Shown: piece by piece, positions 1 through 8,310 of the stretch
Position numbering within the stretch: position 1 is the first letter of the stretch
How the letters are laid out: each line of letters begins with the position of its first letter
DNA from: Phytomonospora sp040655735
Lineage (GTDB): Bacteria > Actinomycetota > Actinomycetes > Mycobacteriales > Micromonosporaceae
Assembly: GCF_040655735.1 (NCBI RefSeq)
Contig: NZ_JBFAKK010000001.1
Coordinates: 1-64,000 of the forward strand
DNA length: 64,000 nucleotides
Reading direction: 5' to 3'
Position numbers and translations under genes: made by a program
Notes under the pieces: generated by a model
Told to the model about the DNA's origin: nothing
The model's input: the letters and a program-made list of their open reading frames with translations, nothing else
The model's database searches: none

Positions 1-40
1 CGTCGTGGAGCGTGGCGGTGTCGAAGCGATCGGTGTCCAT
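1..40 (-). CDS. 5' end of an unidentified gene, cut by window edge
   Basis: An ATG on the minus strand at 40 opens a frame that reads MDTDRFDTATLHD to the window edge without a stop. Thirteen residues are too few for any family call, and no clear Shine-Dalgarno lies upstream. It would be divergent from the subtilase gene at 354. Confidence 0.3.
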   Translation of the reverse strand, partial: MDTDRFDTATLHD

Positions 41-353
41 GATGCGAAAGTACAGCGTCCTCAGTGGCCGGTGATCTTACGGGTGCCGCAGCCCCACGAT
101 GATCACCAGGACACGCCCAGGGTCCCGACCGTCGAAATGTCCGCTGTGTCGGCACGGGCATTCTCGTGGATCGATGGATTCCCATACTGGGCCCGACCTG
201 TCCGCGCGGACGTGCTTCTCGGAGACCGATGTGCCTTTCTCGGCTTCCCGCGAGACCTTTCACGCCGCCGGACTCGTCAACTACCGAGGACCGCTGTCCG
301 TCCACAGTGGTCTGTCCAATTAGGACCATCGACCCACTGGGAGTTGGCTCGAC
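41..353. other. intergenic region before the subtilase
   Basis: About 310 bp without a convincing gene. It probably holds the divergent promoters of the left-edge gene and the subtilase. I see no RNA gene or strong inverted repeat in it. Confidence 0.4.
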
Positions 354-3300
354 GTGAGAAGAAGCATGCGACTGATCGTCGGCGGGGCGGCTGCGGCCGC
401 CCTGCTGCTGGGTGCGGCGCCGCCGGTGGCGGCCGACCCGACGGGCGAGGCCGCCGGGCCACTCGCCGTATCCCCGCCCGCCGACGGGCGCGGCCACATC
501 GTGACCCTGGTGACCGGCGACCGGGTCGACGTCGCCGCCGACGGGACGACGACCCTCCTCCCGGGCGAGGGCCGGGAGAAGGTCGGCCACCAGCGGTTCC
601 GCGACGGCGACGACGTCTACGTCGTGCCCGCCGACGCCGTCGCGCCGCTGCGCGCCGGCCACCTGGACCGGCGCCTGTTCAACGTGTCGGGACTGATCCG
701 CGACGGCTACGCCGACAGCGACGTCCTTCCGCTCATCGTCTCCGGCGGCGCGGCCTCACGGTCTGCGGCCGTCGCCGACGGCACCCGCCTGGAGAGCATC
801 GGGGCGACCGCCTCGGTCCTGTCCGCGTCCGGTCTCGCCGGGCTCTGGAGCTCGGTGAGCGGCGCGAACGCCCGCTCGGCCGCCGACACCAGGATCCTGC
901 TGGACGGCAGGTCGCGGGTCGTGCTCGACGCGAGCGTCCCGCAGATCGGTGGGCCCGCCGCATGGGAGGCCGGCTACGACGGAACCGGCGTGACCATCGC
1001 CGTCCTCGACTCCGGCTACGACCCGACCCACCCCGACCTGGCCGGCCGCGTGACCGTGGCCGAGAACTTCACCGAGGAGTCCGACGCCGTCGACCGGAAC
1101 GGTCACGGCACGCACGTGGCCTCGATCGCGGCCGGCACCGGCGCGGCCTCGAACGGGAAGTACAAGGGCGTCGCGCCGGGCGCGAACCTGATCGTCGGCA
1201 AGGTCTGCACCCAGGACGGGTTCTGCGCCTACAGCGACATGATCGAGGGCATGGAGTGGGCCGCGGCTCAGGGCGCGACCGCGGTGAACATCAGCATCGG
1301 TGGCGCGCCCTACGACGGCAACCCGGTGGTCGAGGCGCTGGAGCGCCTCAGCGCGGACAGCGGGACGCTGTTCGTGGTGGCGGCCGGCAACAACTACGGG
1401 CCGAACAGCATCGACAGTCCCGGGGTGGCGCCCTCGGCGCTGACCGTCGGCAGCGTGACCAAGTCCGACGAGCTGTCCGACTTCTCCAGCCAGGGACCGG
1501 CCTACGACTACTCGGTCAAGCCGGACCTGGTCGCCCCGGGTAGCGCGATCACCGCTGCCCAGGCCGCCGGAACCGGGACCGAGGGCGAGTCCTACGTCGC
1601 CCACGACGGCACGTCCATGGCCACCCCGCACACCACCGGCGCGGTGGCGCTGCTCAAGCAGCGGCACCCGGACTGGACGGGCGAGCGCCTCAAGAACGCG
1701 CTCGTCGGCTCCGCCAAGGGACTCGACGCCCTCAGTCCCATGCAGGAAGGCGCGGGCCGCCTCGACGTGGCGCGCGGAATCTCCCAGGCCGTCCACGCCG
1801 ACGGCTCGGTCTCCTTCGGGTTGTTCCGGTTCCCGCAGGACCAGGAGACCGCCGTCGAGGACGTCACCTACACCAACGACGGCGACGCCGACGTCACGCT
1901 CTCGGTCTCGCTGAGCGGTGGCGAGGGCTTCGCCGTCGACCGTCCACAGGTGACGGTACCGGCGGGCGGCTCGGCGACGGTGTCGGTGTCCTACGACCCC
2001 GACCCGGCGCGCGAGTACGGCGCGCACTCCGCGGAACTGGTCGCCACCGACGGGACCGCGACGGTCCGGACCGCCCTCGGCGCGGTGACCGAGGAGGAGA
2101 TCTGCACGGTGGACTTCCCGTCGACCCTCGTCGAGGGAGAGACGTTCGAGTTCGCCGATGTCACCTACTGGAACCTCGACACCGGCGAGCAAAGCATCAC
2201 CTGGGACTACCGGCCGGACGGGACGCCGTACGCCCGACTCACGCCCGGCCGCCATATATTCGCGGCCGTGGTCGCCAGCAGCGACGGTGAATCGCTCTTC
2301 GGGACCTTCACCGACATGGCAGCCCAGATCAGCGCGGACACCTCGATCACCGTCGACGCCGCCTCCGCCGGGGAAGTGACCACCGACATCACCTTCACCG
2401 ACGGGGAAGTGCTGTCGTCCTCGTCGGCCGAGGTGCGGGTCGGGATGACCGAGGACCCGCACAGCGGTATCGGCGCGACCATGTGGTTCGGCAGCGTCTT
2501 CACGACCCGGTTGCTGCCCGGTTCCTCGGGCCTGCCCGTGCTGTTCGACCTGTGGCAGCTCTTCGAGGACGAGGGCGGCGAGTACTACCTGTCCGAGACG
2601 CGCGAGGGACCGCTGCCCGACGGTCTCGCGCTGGCTTACGAGGAGTCCGACCTCGGTGTCGTCGAGCACGTGATCGCGGCCCAGGGGCCGGGGACCACCA
2701 CCGCGTACCTGGGGTCCGGGCGCAACGGAAGCGGCATCGCGCTGCCCCGGCAGGCTCCCGGAACCTACCGGATCCATTACACGCCGGGGGAGTGGAACTC
2801 CAGCGTCTCCCTGGGTGAGTTCATGTCGGACGACACCGAGGACCACGGCACGTCCCATGTGGTGGTCGCCGGAGCGACCACGACGGTTCGCTGGAACAGC
2901 GCTCCGCTCGGGACCGGGTTCACCAACGACGCGGCGGGTGTGCACCGCCGCAACGGTTTCCTCTATGTCAACCTCGGCATGTTCAGCGGCCCGGACCCGG
3001 CGATCGAGTCGTGGTCGATGAGCCCGAACAGCCGTCTCACCTTCACCGCCAACGGCGAGACCGTCCTCGACACCTCCTACTCCTACACCAACCGTTTCGA
3101 GATCCCCTCGGGACTTTCCGGCGACTTCGTCTTGACCTGCGAGATGGAGCGGGACGTCGCCTGGAGTGACATCGGCACCAAGTCCACCGTCGAGTTCTCC
3201 TACGCGCAGGACTTCGTCCCCGACGCCGCACTGGATCCCGCCGTGAGCCTCGTGCGCCTCGACGCCACGGGAGTGCGCGACGGGTACGCCAAGGCGAAGC

Positions 3301-3554
3301 TTCCGCAGGTCGTGTCGCTGAGCTTCGACCACAACACCGACGGGCAGCCCGCCGTCGAGACCCTGGGCATGGAGGTCTCCTACGACGACGGGAAGACCTG
3401 GAAGCGGGTCGCGGTCAGCCGCTTCGGTGAGACTGGCGTGGCGGTGCTGTTCCACCCCGCCGGGGCCACCGCCGTCTCGACTCGTCTGACCGCCGTGAAC
3501 ATCGACGGCGACACCACAGTGCAGACCATGATCCGTTCCTACGGCCTGAAGTAG
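354..3554 (+). CDS. secreted S8 (subtilisin-family) serine peptidase
   Basis: A 1066-residue protein starting at GTG 354, or four codons later at ATG 366. An Arg-containing N-terminus followed by an Ala/Leu-rich stretch ending near VAADP is a Sec signal peptide. Residues about 47-120 (HIVTLVTGDRV...) resemble the propeptide common to actinobacterial subtilases. The catalytic triad is visible: Asp219 (AVLDSGYDPTHPDL), His251 (NGHGTHVASIAAG) and Ser421 (HDGTSMATPH), with oxyanion Asn346 in AAGNN. About 600 beta-rich residues follow the catalytic domain and are probably extracellular Ig-like or substrate-binding modules. The protein should mature outside the cell and degrade proteins. It is monocistronic, and a strong terminator follows it. 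Confidence 0.93.
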   Translation: MRRSMRLIVGGAAAAALLLGAAPPVAADPTGEAAGPLAVSPPADGRGHIVTLVTGDRVDVAADGTTTLLPGEGREKVGHQRFRDGDDVYVVPADAVAPLRAGHLDRRLFNVSGLIRDGYADSDVLPLIVSGGAASRSAAVADGTRLESIGATASVLSASGLAGLWSSVSGANARSAADTRILLDGRSRVVLDASVPQIGGPAAWEAGYDGTGVTIAVLDSGYDPTHPDLAGRVTVAENFTEESDAVDRNGHGTHVASIAAGTGAASNGKYKGVAPGANLIVGKVCTQDGFCAYSDMIEGMEWAAAQGATAVNISIGGAPYDGNPVVEALERLSADSGTLFVVAAGNNYGPNSIDSPGVAPSALTVGSVTKSDELSDFSSQGPAYDYSVKPDLVAPGSAITAAQAAGTGTEGESYVAHDGTSMATPHTTGAVALLKQRHPDWTGERLKNALVGSAKGLDALSPMQEGAGRLDVARGISQAVHADGSVSFGLFRFPQDQETAVEDVTYTNDGDADVTLSVSLSGGEGFAVDRPQVTVPAGGSATVSVSYDPDPAREYGAHSAELVATDGTATVRTALGAVTEEEICTVDFPSTLVEGETFEFADVTYWNLDTGEQSITWDYRPDGTPYARLTPGRHIFAAVVASSDGESLFGTFTDMAAQISADTSITVDAASAGEVTTDITFTDGEVLSSSSAEVRVGMTEDPHSGIGATMWFGSVFTTRLLPGSSGLPVLFDLWQLFEDEGGEYYLSETREGPLPDGLALAYEESDLGVVEHVIAAQGPGTTTAYLGSGRNGSGIALPRQAPGTYRIHYTPGEWNSSVSLGEFMSDDTEDHGTSHVVVAGATTTVRWNSAPLGTGFTNDAAGVHRRNGFLYVNLGMFSGPDPAIESWSMSPNSRLTFTANGETVLDTSYSYTNRFEIPSGLSGDFVLTCEMERDVAWSDIGTKSTVEFSYAQDFVPDAALDPAVSLVRLDATGVRDGYAKAKLPQVVSLSFDHNTDGQPAVETLGMEVSYDDGKTWKRVAVSRFGETGVAVLFHPAGATAVSTRLTAVNIDGDTTVQTMIRSYGLK

Positions 3555-3565
3555 GGCCCCGTTCC

Positions 3566-3604
3566 GGGGGCCCGCGACGAGAGTCGCGGGCCCCCGTTCT
3601 TTCT
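3566..3604 (+). terminator. rho-independent terminator of the subtilase gene
   Basis: GGGGGCCCGCGAC at 3566-3578 pairs perfectly with GTCGCGGGCCCCC at 3583-3595 across a GAGA loop. GTTCTTTCT follows. It begins 11 bp after the subtilase stop codon. Confidence 0.85.
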
Positions 3605-3706
3605 GGCCACTCTCGCCGCCCGGCCCGGTGTGCCGGTCTCCCCGGAGGACTTGATCGGCCGGGTCCGGGCCGGTGAGCCGCCGGAGCCTTACGCCGGGTA
3701 GAGCCC

Positions 3707-3731
3707 GGGGCGCCGACGCCGTCGGCGCCCC
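3707..3731 (-). terminator. hairpin terminator after the RDD gene
   Basis: GGGGCGCCGAC at 3707-3717 pairs perfectly with GTCGGCGCCCC at 3721-3731 around a GCC loop. It sits 5 bp beyond the stop codon of the minus-strand RDD gene. A clear U tract is absent, as is common in high-GC actinomycetes. Confidence 0.65.
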
Positions 3732-3736
3732 GCCGG

Positions 3737-4243
3737 TCAGCCCTTCGGCAGTGTGACGACGACCGTGCGCACGATCTTGTCGTGCAGTGTCTGCCGGTGG
3801 GGCTTGTCCCACAGGCACCACAGCGGGTTGAGCAGCCCGAAGGGCAGGAACACGAAGACCCAGAACGCCATGGGCCGCAAGGTCACCGCGATCCACCCGG
3901 CGGGCAGGCCGTCGTGCCGGCGCAGCACGCGCAGTCGCAGGAGCTTCTTGCCGATCGTGGCGCCGACGGTGCCGAGCAGGATCGCCTCGTAGGTGATCGG
4001 GCACGTGACGGCTACGACGATCGCGATGACCCGGGCGGTGTCCTTCACCGCGCCGGGGAGGAGCTGGTCGGTGATGAGGAATCCCGCGCTGACGGCCAGG
4101 GGGTAGAGCACGGCGACGGCGGCGATGTCGATCGCGCGTGCCGCCAGGCGCCGGCCGGGGTCGGCGAGGGCCGGGATCTGCGGCTCCCCGGGCTCGGGGA
4201 TGGAGAACCGCGCTTCGGCGGGCTCTCGGGTGGTGACGTTCAT
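3737..4243 (-). CDS. RDD-family membrane protein
   Basis: A 168-residue protein with the RDD-family hallmarks: GRRLAARAIDI before the first membrane helix (about 30-55), TIGKKLLRLRV after the second, a third hydrophobic segment (WVFVFLPFGLLNPLWCLW) and a terminal LHDK motif. RDD proteins are small multi-span membrane proteins of mostly unknown function; some are linked to Na+/H+ antiport or stress. The cytosolic N-terminus is Pro/Glu-rich. It is 27 bp downstream of another small membrane-protein gene on the same strand, so the two are probably co-transcribed. Confidence 0.82.
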   Translation of the reverse strand: MNVTTREPAEARFSIPEPGEPQIPALADPGRRLAARAIDIAAVAVLYPLAVSAGFLITDQLLPGAVKDTARVIAIVVAVTCPITYEAILLGTVGATIGKKLLRLRVLRRHDGLPAGWIAVTLRPMAFWVFVFLPFGLLNPLWCLWDKPHRQTLHDKIVRTVVVTLPKG

Positions 4244-4270
4244 GGATCTCCTGATCTCTGGGGGCGCCGA

Positions 4271-4789
4271 CTAGGGCCAAGTGGCCGGAGGCATGTGACG
4301 TGCGAGCCGAAGCGCGCGGTGAGCGGCGAACCAGGCGTTCACCCGGTGCTGCGCCAGCAGGCCGACGATGATCGCGTCGGCCGCCATGAGGCAGGCGGCG
4401 AGCACGCCGTAGAAGGCGAGGAAGGCGCCGATGTGGTTCTCGGCCGCCGATCCGGCGGCGGTGAAGCCGACGGTGGACCCCAGCCCGTCGCAGATCGCCG
4501 AGGTCCCTGCGACGGCGAAGGCCGCCACCCGGCATTCCGAATTTCCGCGCAGTACGAAGATGCCGAGAATCCCGGCCGTGACGTGCAGCGCCGGCCCGAA
4601 GCAGCCGGTGAGGCCGAGAAGGACCGCCTCGGCGTCCTCACCGTCGGGGTCGTTGACGACGGCGACCGTGAACAGCATCAGCATGCCCACCACCCCGCTC
4701 GCGTACATGAGCATCACCGCGGTCTGCACCTGCGCCGGGCGCGGGAGCACGATCACCCGCGGCGGCGGAAGTGGTGTTCGGGAGTGCAT
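4271..4789 (-). CDS. hypothetical membrane protein with four predicted helices
   Basis: A 172-residue protein without a recognised family. Hydrophobic segments lie near residues 24-45, 62-82, 88-112 and 120-146, separated by short loops; the C-terminus is Arg/His-rich and cytosolic. A Pro-rich N-terminus (PLPPPRVIVLPRP) precedes the first helix. It is followed closely by the RDD gene and lies downstream of the SARP regulator on the same strand. The function is unknown. Confidence 0.6.
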   Translation of the reverse strand: MHSRTPLPPPRVIVLPRPAQVQTAVMLMYASGVVGMLMLFTVAVVNDPDGEDAEAVLLGLTGCFGPALHVTAGILGIFVLRGNSECRVAAFAVAGTSAICDGLGSTVGFTAAGSAAENHIGAFLAFYGVLAACLMAADAIIVGLLAQHRVNAWFAAHRALRLARHMPPATWP

Positions 4790-4895
4790 GGATCACCGGG
4801 CGTTCTGCGGAGGCCGGGGGAGACCGGCGTGGACAGGTACGCCGCGATGGTCACCGGCCGGGCGCCCGAAACCCGCCCTGAATCCGCCCTCCCGG

Positions 4896-7800
4896 TCAGC
4901 CGCCTCCGCTGAGCAGGACCTCGACCCGGGCCAGGTCGGCGCTTCCCGAAGCCGCCATCAGATCCCGCGCGCGGCTCCAGGCGGTACGGGCCGCGGTCAT
5001 GTCACCACGTCCCTTCTGGATGAGACCGATCGTCATCAGTACCCGGGCCTCGTCCAGGTGCTGGCCCTTGGCGCCGAGCTCGCCGAGAGCGGCTTGCGCG
5101 ACCTTGTGCGCCGCGTCGAGATCTCCTATGGCGTGCAGCGTCTTGGCGAGCAGCGCGCGGGCCGGTCCGATGTGGGTTCCCGCCTTCTCGGCGATGCCGA
5201 GCGCGGCGCGCGCTCGCCGGTTGGCGTCGGCGGTGTCTCCCTTGTGGAGGGCGAGGGCGGCGCGGCCAGTTGTCACGACATAGGTGCCGTAGCCGTAAGT
5301 GCCCTTCTCCAGCGCGGCATCGGCGCGGTCGAGCCATGCGCCGGCCGCACCGGTGTCCCCGCCCTCGCGAAGTGCGATCTGGGCGAGGCCACAGGCCGAC
5401 ATGACGGTGAGCCGCACGTCGCCCAGGCGGTCTCCTTCGTCGAGCAGCGCGTGGAAGTAGGCGCGGGCCGTGCCGTAGGAGCCGAGTTCCCGGTGCATCG
5501 CCGCCAATCCGATCCAGATCTGCACCTCGTCGTGGTGGCGGCCCAGCTCGGTGAAGAGCCGGCCCGCCCGGGTGAGCACGTCGACGGCTTCGCGGAGTTC
5601 GCCGCGCCGGGAGTGCAGGAAGGCCAGGGTCTGGAGGATCTCGGCGCGTGAGGCGTCGTCGCCGTCGTCGGCTCGCGCCAGGGCGGCGGTGAGGTCGTCG
5701 AGGGCGCGGTCGAGATCCCCGACCTGGATGCGCGCCTGCGCCAGATTCGTCAGGCCGCGAAGCTCGGACTCGGCGTCGTCGTTGTCCTGGTCGATCGTCA
5801 CGGCCCGGCGCGTCAGGTCGATGGCCGAGGGCAGGTCGTTGCGCAGGTGGTGCACCGAGGCGAGCCCGTGCAGTGCCTGGGCCTCGCCCCTGCGGTGATC
5901 ATTGCGGGCGAACAGATCGAGCGCGCGCTGGTACTCGGCGAGCGCGGCTTCGGCCTCCGAGGTGCGGAAGTGGATGGCGCCGCGGGCCTGATGCATCGCC
6001 GCCAGTCCCACGTCGCTGGCGACGGCGCCCGCGGCGGCGAGGCCGATGTCGGTGACACCGCGCCACTCGGCGAGCGCGCCGGTGTCGCTCAACGGCACCC
6101 GCAGCGCGTCGGCGAGGCGCCAGGCGGCCTCCGGCCGATGGTGCTCGGCGGCGTAAGCGACGGCCGCCACGATGTTGGGCAGTTCGGCGCCCAGCCAGGC
6201 CCGCGCGACCACCGCTTCACCACGGTCGACGGCCGGGGGACGGCCTCCGCCGGCGAACACCGATCCGCCAACGGCCCTGGTCAACTCGGCGAGGTAGTAG
6301 GCGAGGAGGCGGTCGACGGCCGCGCCGCCGTCCGGATCGTCGGCGGCGTGGCGGATGCCGAAGGCCCGGACGAGGTCGTGATGGGTGAAGCGATCGGCCG
6401 CCGACTCGGCGATCAGGTTGCGGGACAGCAGGCGCTCTACAGTGGACTTCAGCGGTGCCGCAGAGCGCAGGGTCACGATGCCCAGCGCCTCGGCCGACAG
6501 GCCCGCCGGGGAGGGCACCATCGCCGACAGCCGCAGCGCTCGCCGGGACTCCTCGTCGAGCGACGCGTAGGAGCGGGCGACCGCGGCGTGGACGTCGGCG
6601 TGCGGGTCATCGGGTACGGCGAGCCTCCGCAGTGGTTCGGCGGCGATGTCGGCGGCGTAGCCGGCCACCGACTGGTGCGGCCGGTCGGCGAGGAGCGCGC
6701 CGGCGATGCGCAGGGCGAGGGGAAGGTGGCCGCAGGCGGCGGCGAGGGCCTCGGCGGCGCCCGGTTCCCCGACGAGCCGTTCGGCACCGAGCATCCCGGT
6801 GAGGATCTCGACGGCGGCGCGCGTGCCGAGCACGTCGAGGGCGAGTCGTTCGGCTTCGTCGAGGGCGACCAGTCCGCTGAGCCGTTCGCGGCTGGTCACC
6901 AGCGTGAGGCAGCCCGGCGAGTCCGGCAGTAGCGCGCGGACGCGGGCCGCGTCTCCGGCGTTGTCGAGGAGCAGCAGGGCGCGGCGGCCGGCGAGAGTCG
7001 ACCGCAGGAGCGCCCGCCGTTCGTCGGTGCCGGGCGGGACGCGGTCCGGAGGCAGGCCGAGGGCGCGCAGGAGGATCGTGGTCGCGACGTCGGTGTCGAG
7101 CGGCGGTTCGGGGTCGAAGCCGCGCAGGTTGAGGTACAGACGCCCGTCGGGGAAGCGCTCGGCGGCGCGGTGCGCCCAGTGGACCGCGAGAGTGGTCTTG
7201 CCGGCCCCCGCCGGGCCGGTGACGACGATGACACGGCTCCGCTCGGCGAGCGCGTCCAGTGCGGCGAGTTCGGCGTCGCGGCCGGCGAGTAGGCGCGAGG
7301 GGGACGGGAGCGTGGAGATCGGACGGGCCTTCGCCGGTGCGGGCGCCGCGTCCAGGCTCGGCGCGGCGCCCAGGATGTCCTTGTGGAGACTGCGTGTCGC
7401 GGCCGAGGGCTCGATGCCGTACTCGTCGGCGAGGCGGGCGCGGAGGCGCCGGTAGGCCCGTAGCGCCTCCTCGGCGCGTCCGGTCCGGAAGAGGGCGAAC
7501 ATGAGCTGGCCGTGCGGGCGTTCGCGGGAGGGGTGGGCCCGGGTCAGCGCGGTGAGTTCGGCGATGACCTCGGCGTTGCGGCCGAGGGCGAGCATCGCCT
7601 CGATCCGGTCTTCGCGCAGGCGCGTGCGGAGCTCGTCGAGCGACGCAGCCTCGGCGCGGACGGCGGGTGTGTCGAGACCGTCGAGCGCGGGTCCGCGCCA
7701 GAGGGCGAGGGCGTTGTCCAGGGCGGTGAGGCGTGCGGTGTCGTCGGTCGCGGCGTCGATCCCGCCGATCGCCTCGTGGAGGGCCGGCAGGTCGCAGCGG

Positions 7801-8108
7801 GCGGCGTCGGTGTTGATGAGGTAGCCGGGGGAGCGGGTGACGATGAGCTCGCCGCCGAGACCGCGCAGGTCCCGGCGCAGTTCGGCGACCATCGTCCGCA
7901 GTCGCGGTGCCGGGTTGGCAGGGGGCTCGGTGTCCCAGATGTACTCGGAGAGCCGGCGGACACTGACGACCCGGCCGCCGTTGAGCAGGAGCCCGGCGAG
8001 GAGCAGCCGCTTTCGGTGCCCGAGGCTGACGGGCCTGCCGGCGGCGCCGACCTGGAAGGGACCGAGGAGCAGGAAGTCGTGTCTCGGGGCGGCGGCCATG
8101 GCCAACAT
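4896..8108 (-). CDS. SARP/AfsR-type regulator with NB-ARC and TPR domains
   Basis: A 1070-residue protein from ATG 8108; an upstream in-frame start at 8234 is possible but adds residues atypical of the family. Order of domains: an OmpR-like winged helix (about 7-95, beginning FLLLGPFQV), a bacterial transcriptional activation domain (about 100-250), an AAA/NB-ARC ATPase with Walker A GPAGAGKTT near 298-306 and LLLLDNAG as Walker B, then many TPR-like helical repeats to the C-terminus (about 650-1050). This is the AfsR/large SARP architecture: an ATP-dependent activator, often of secondary metabolism. It is divergent from the Fic-domain gene across 200 bp, which makes that gene a candidate target. 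No biosynthetic cluster adjoins it. Confidence 0.9.
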   Translation of the reverse strand: MLAMAAAPRHDFLLLGPFQVGAAGRPVSLGHRKRLLLAGLLLNGGRVVSVRRLSEYIWDTEPPANPAPRLRTMVAELRRDLRGLGGELIVTRSPGYLINTDAARCDLPALHEAIGGIDAATDDTARLTALDNALALWRGPALDGLDTPAVRAEAASLDELRTRLREDRIEAMLALGRNAEVIAELTALTRAHPSRERPHGQLMFALFRTGRAEEALRAYRRLRARLADEYGIEPSAATRSLHKDILGAAPSLDAAPAPAKARPISTLPSPSRLLAGRDAELAALDALAERSRVIVVTGPAGAGKTTLAVHWAHRAAERFPDGRLYLNLRGFDPEPPLDTDVATTILLRALGLPPDRVPPGTDERRALLRSTLAGRRALLLLDNAGDAARVRALLPDSPGCLTLVTSRERLSGLVALDEAERLALDVLGTRAAVEILTGMLGAERLVGEPGAAEALAAACGHLPLALRIAGALLADRPHQSVAGYAADIAAEPLRRLAVPDDPHADVHAAVARSYASLDEESRRALRLSAMVPSPAGLSAEALGIVTLRSAAPLKSTVERLLSRNLIAESAADRFTHHDLVRAFGIRHAADDPDGGAAVDRLLAYYLAELTRAVGGSVFAGGGRPPAVDRGEAVVARAWLGAELPNIVAAVAYAAEHHRPEAAWRLADALRVPLSDTGALAEWRGVTDIGLAAAGAVASDVGLAAMHQARGAIHFRTSEAEAALAEYQRALDLFARNDHRRGEAQALHGLASVHHLRNDLPSAIDLTRRAVTIDQDNDDAESELRGLTNLAQARIQVGDLDRALDDLTAALARADDGDDASRAEILQTLAFLHSRRGELREAVDVLTRAGRLFTELGRHHDEVQIWIGLAAMHRELGSYGTARAYFHALLDEGDRLGDVRLTVMSACGLAQIALREGGDTGAAGAWLDRADAALEKGTYGYGTYVVTTGRAALALHKGDTADANRRARAALGIAEKAGTHIGPARALLAKTLHAIGDLDAAHKVAQAALGELGAKGQHLDEARVLMTIGLIQKGRGDMTAARTAWSRARDLMAASGSADLARVEVLLSGGG

Positions 8109-8310
8109 GATGACCGGCGGGACCCGAGTCGATGTCGGGCCCCTGCCCTGCGGGGCATACGACGGGCCGCCTGTGGCATTGGCGTCCACAGTGGATCGCA
8201 TGCCCCCTCGCCATGGACCGGCGACTTCCACCACACGGGAAGCCGATCATGCCTCCCCGTCTGCCCGTCGGGGCAGTCCGGCGATCGGACCCGCCCAGTA
8301 CGGTGCCGGG

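Noticed and set aside
3601..3705. A protein-like stretch (LAARPGVPVSPEDLIGRVRAGE) ending in TAG between the subtilase terminator and the RDD gene
   Set aside because: Only about 34 codons with no start, no ribosome binding site and no family match; it could be a remnant but cannot be supported.
756..4535. Very long open frame on the minus strand opposite the subtilase
   Set aside because: It is an Arg/Gly/Val-rich antisense frame created by high GC codon use and has no domain content.
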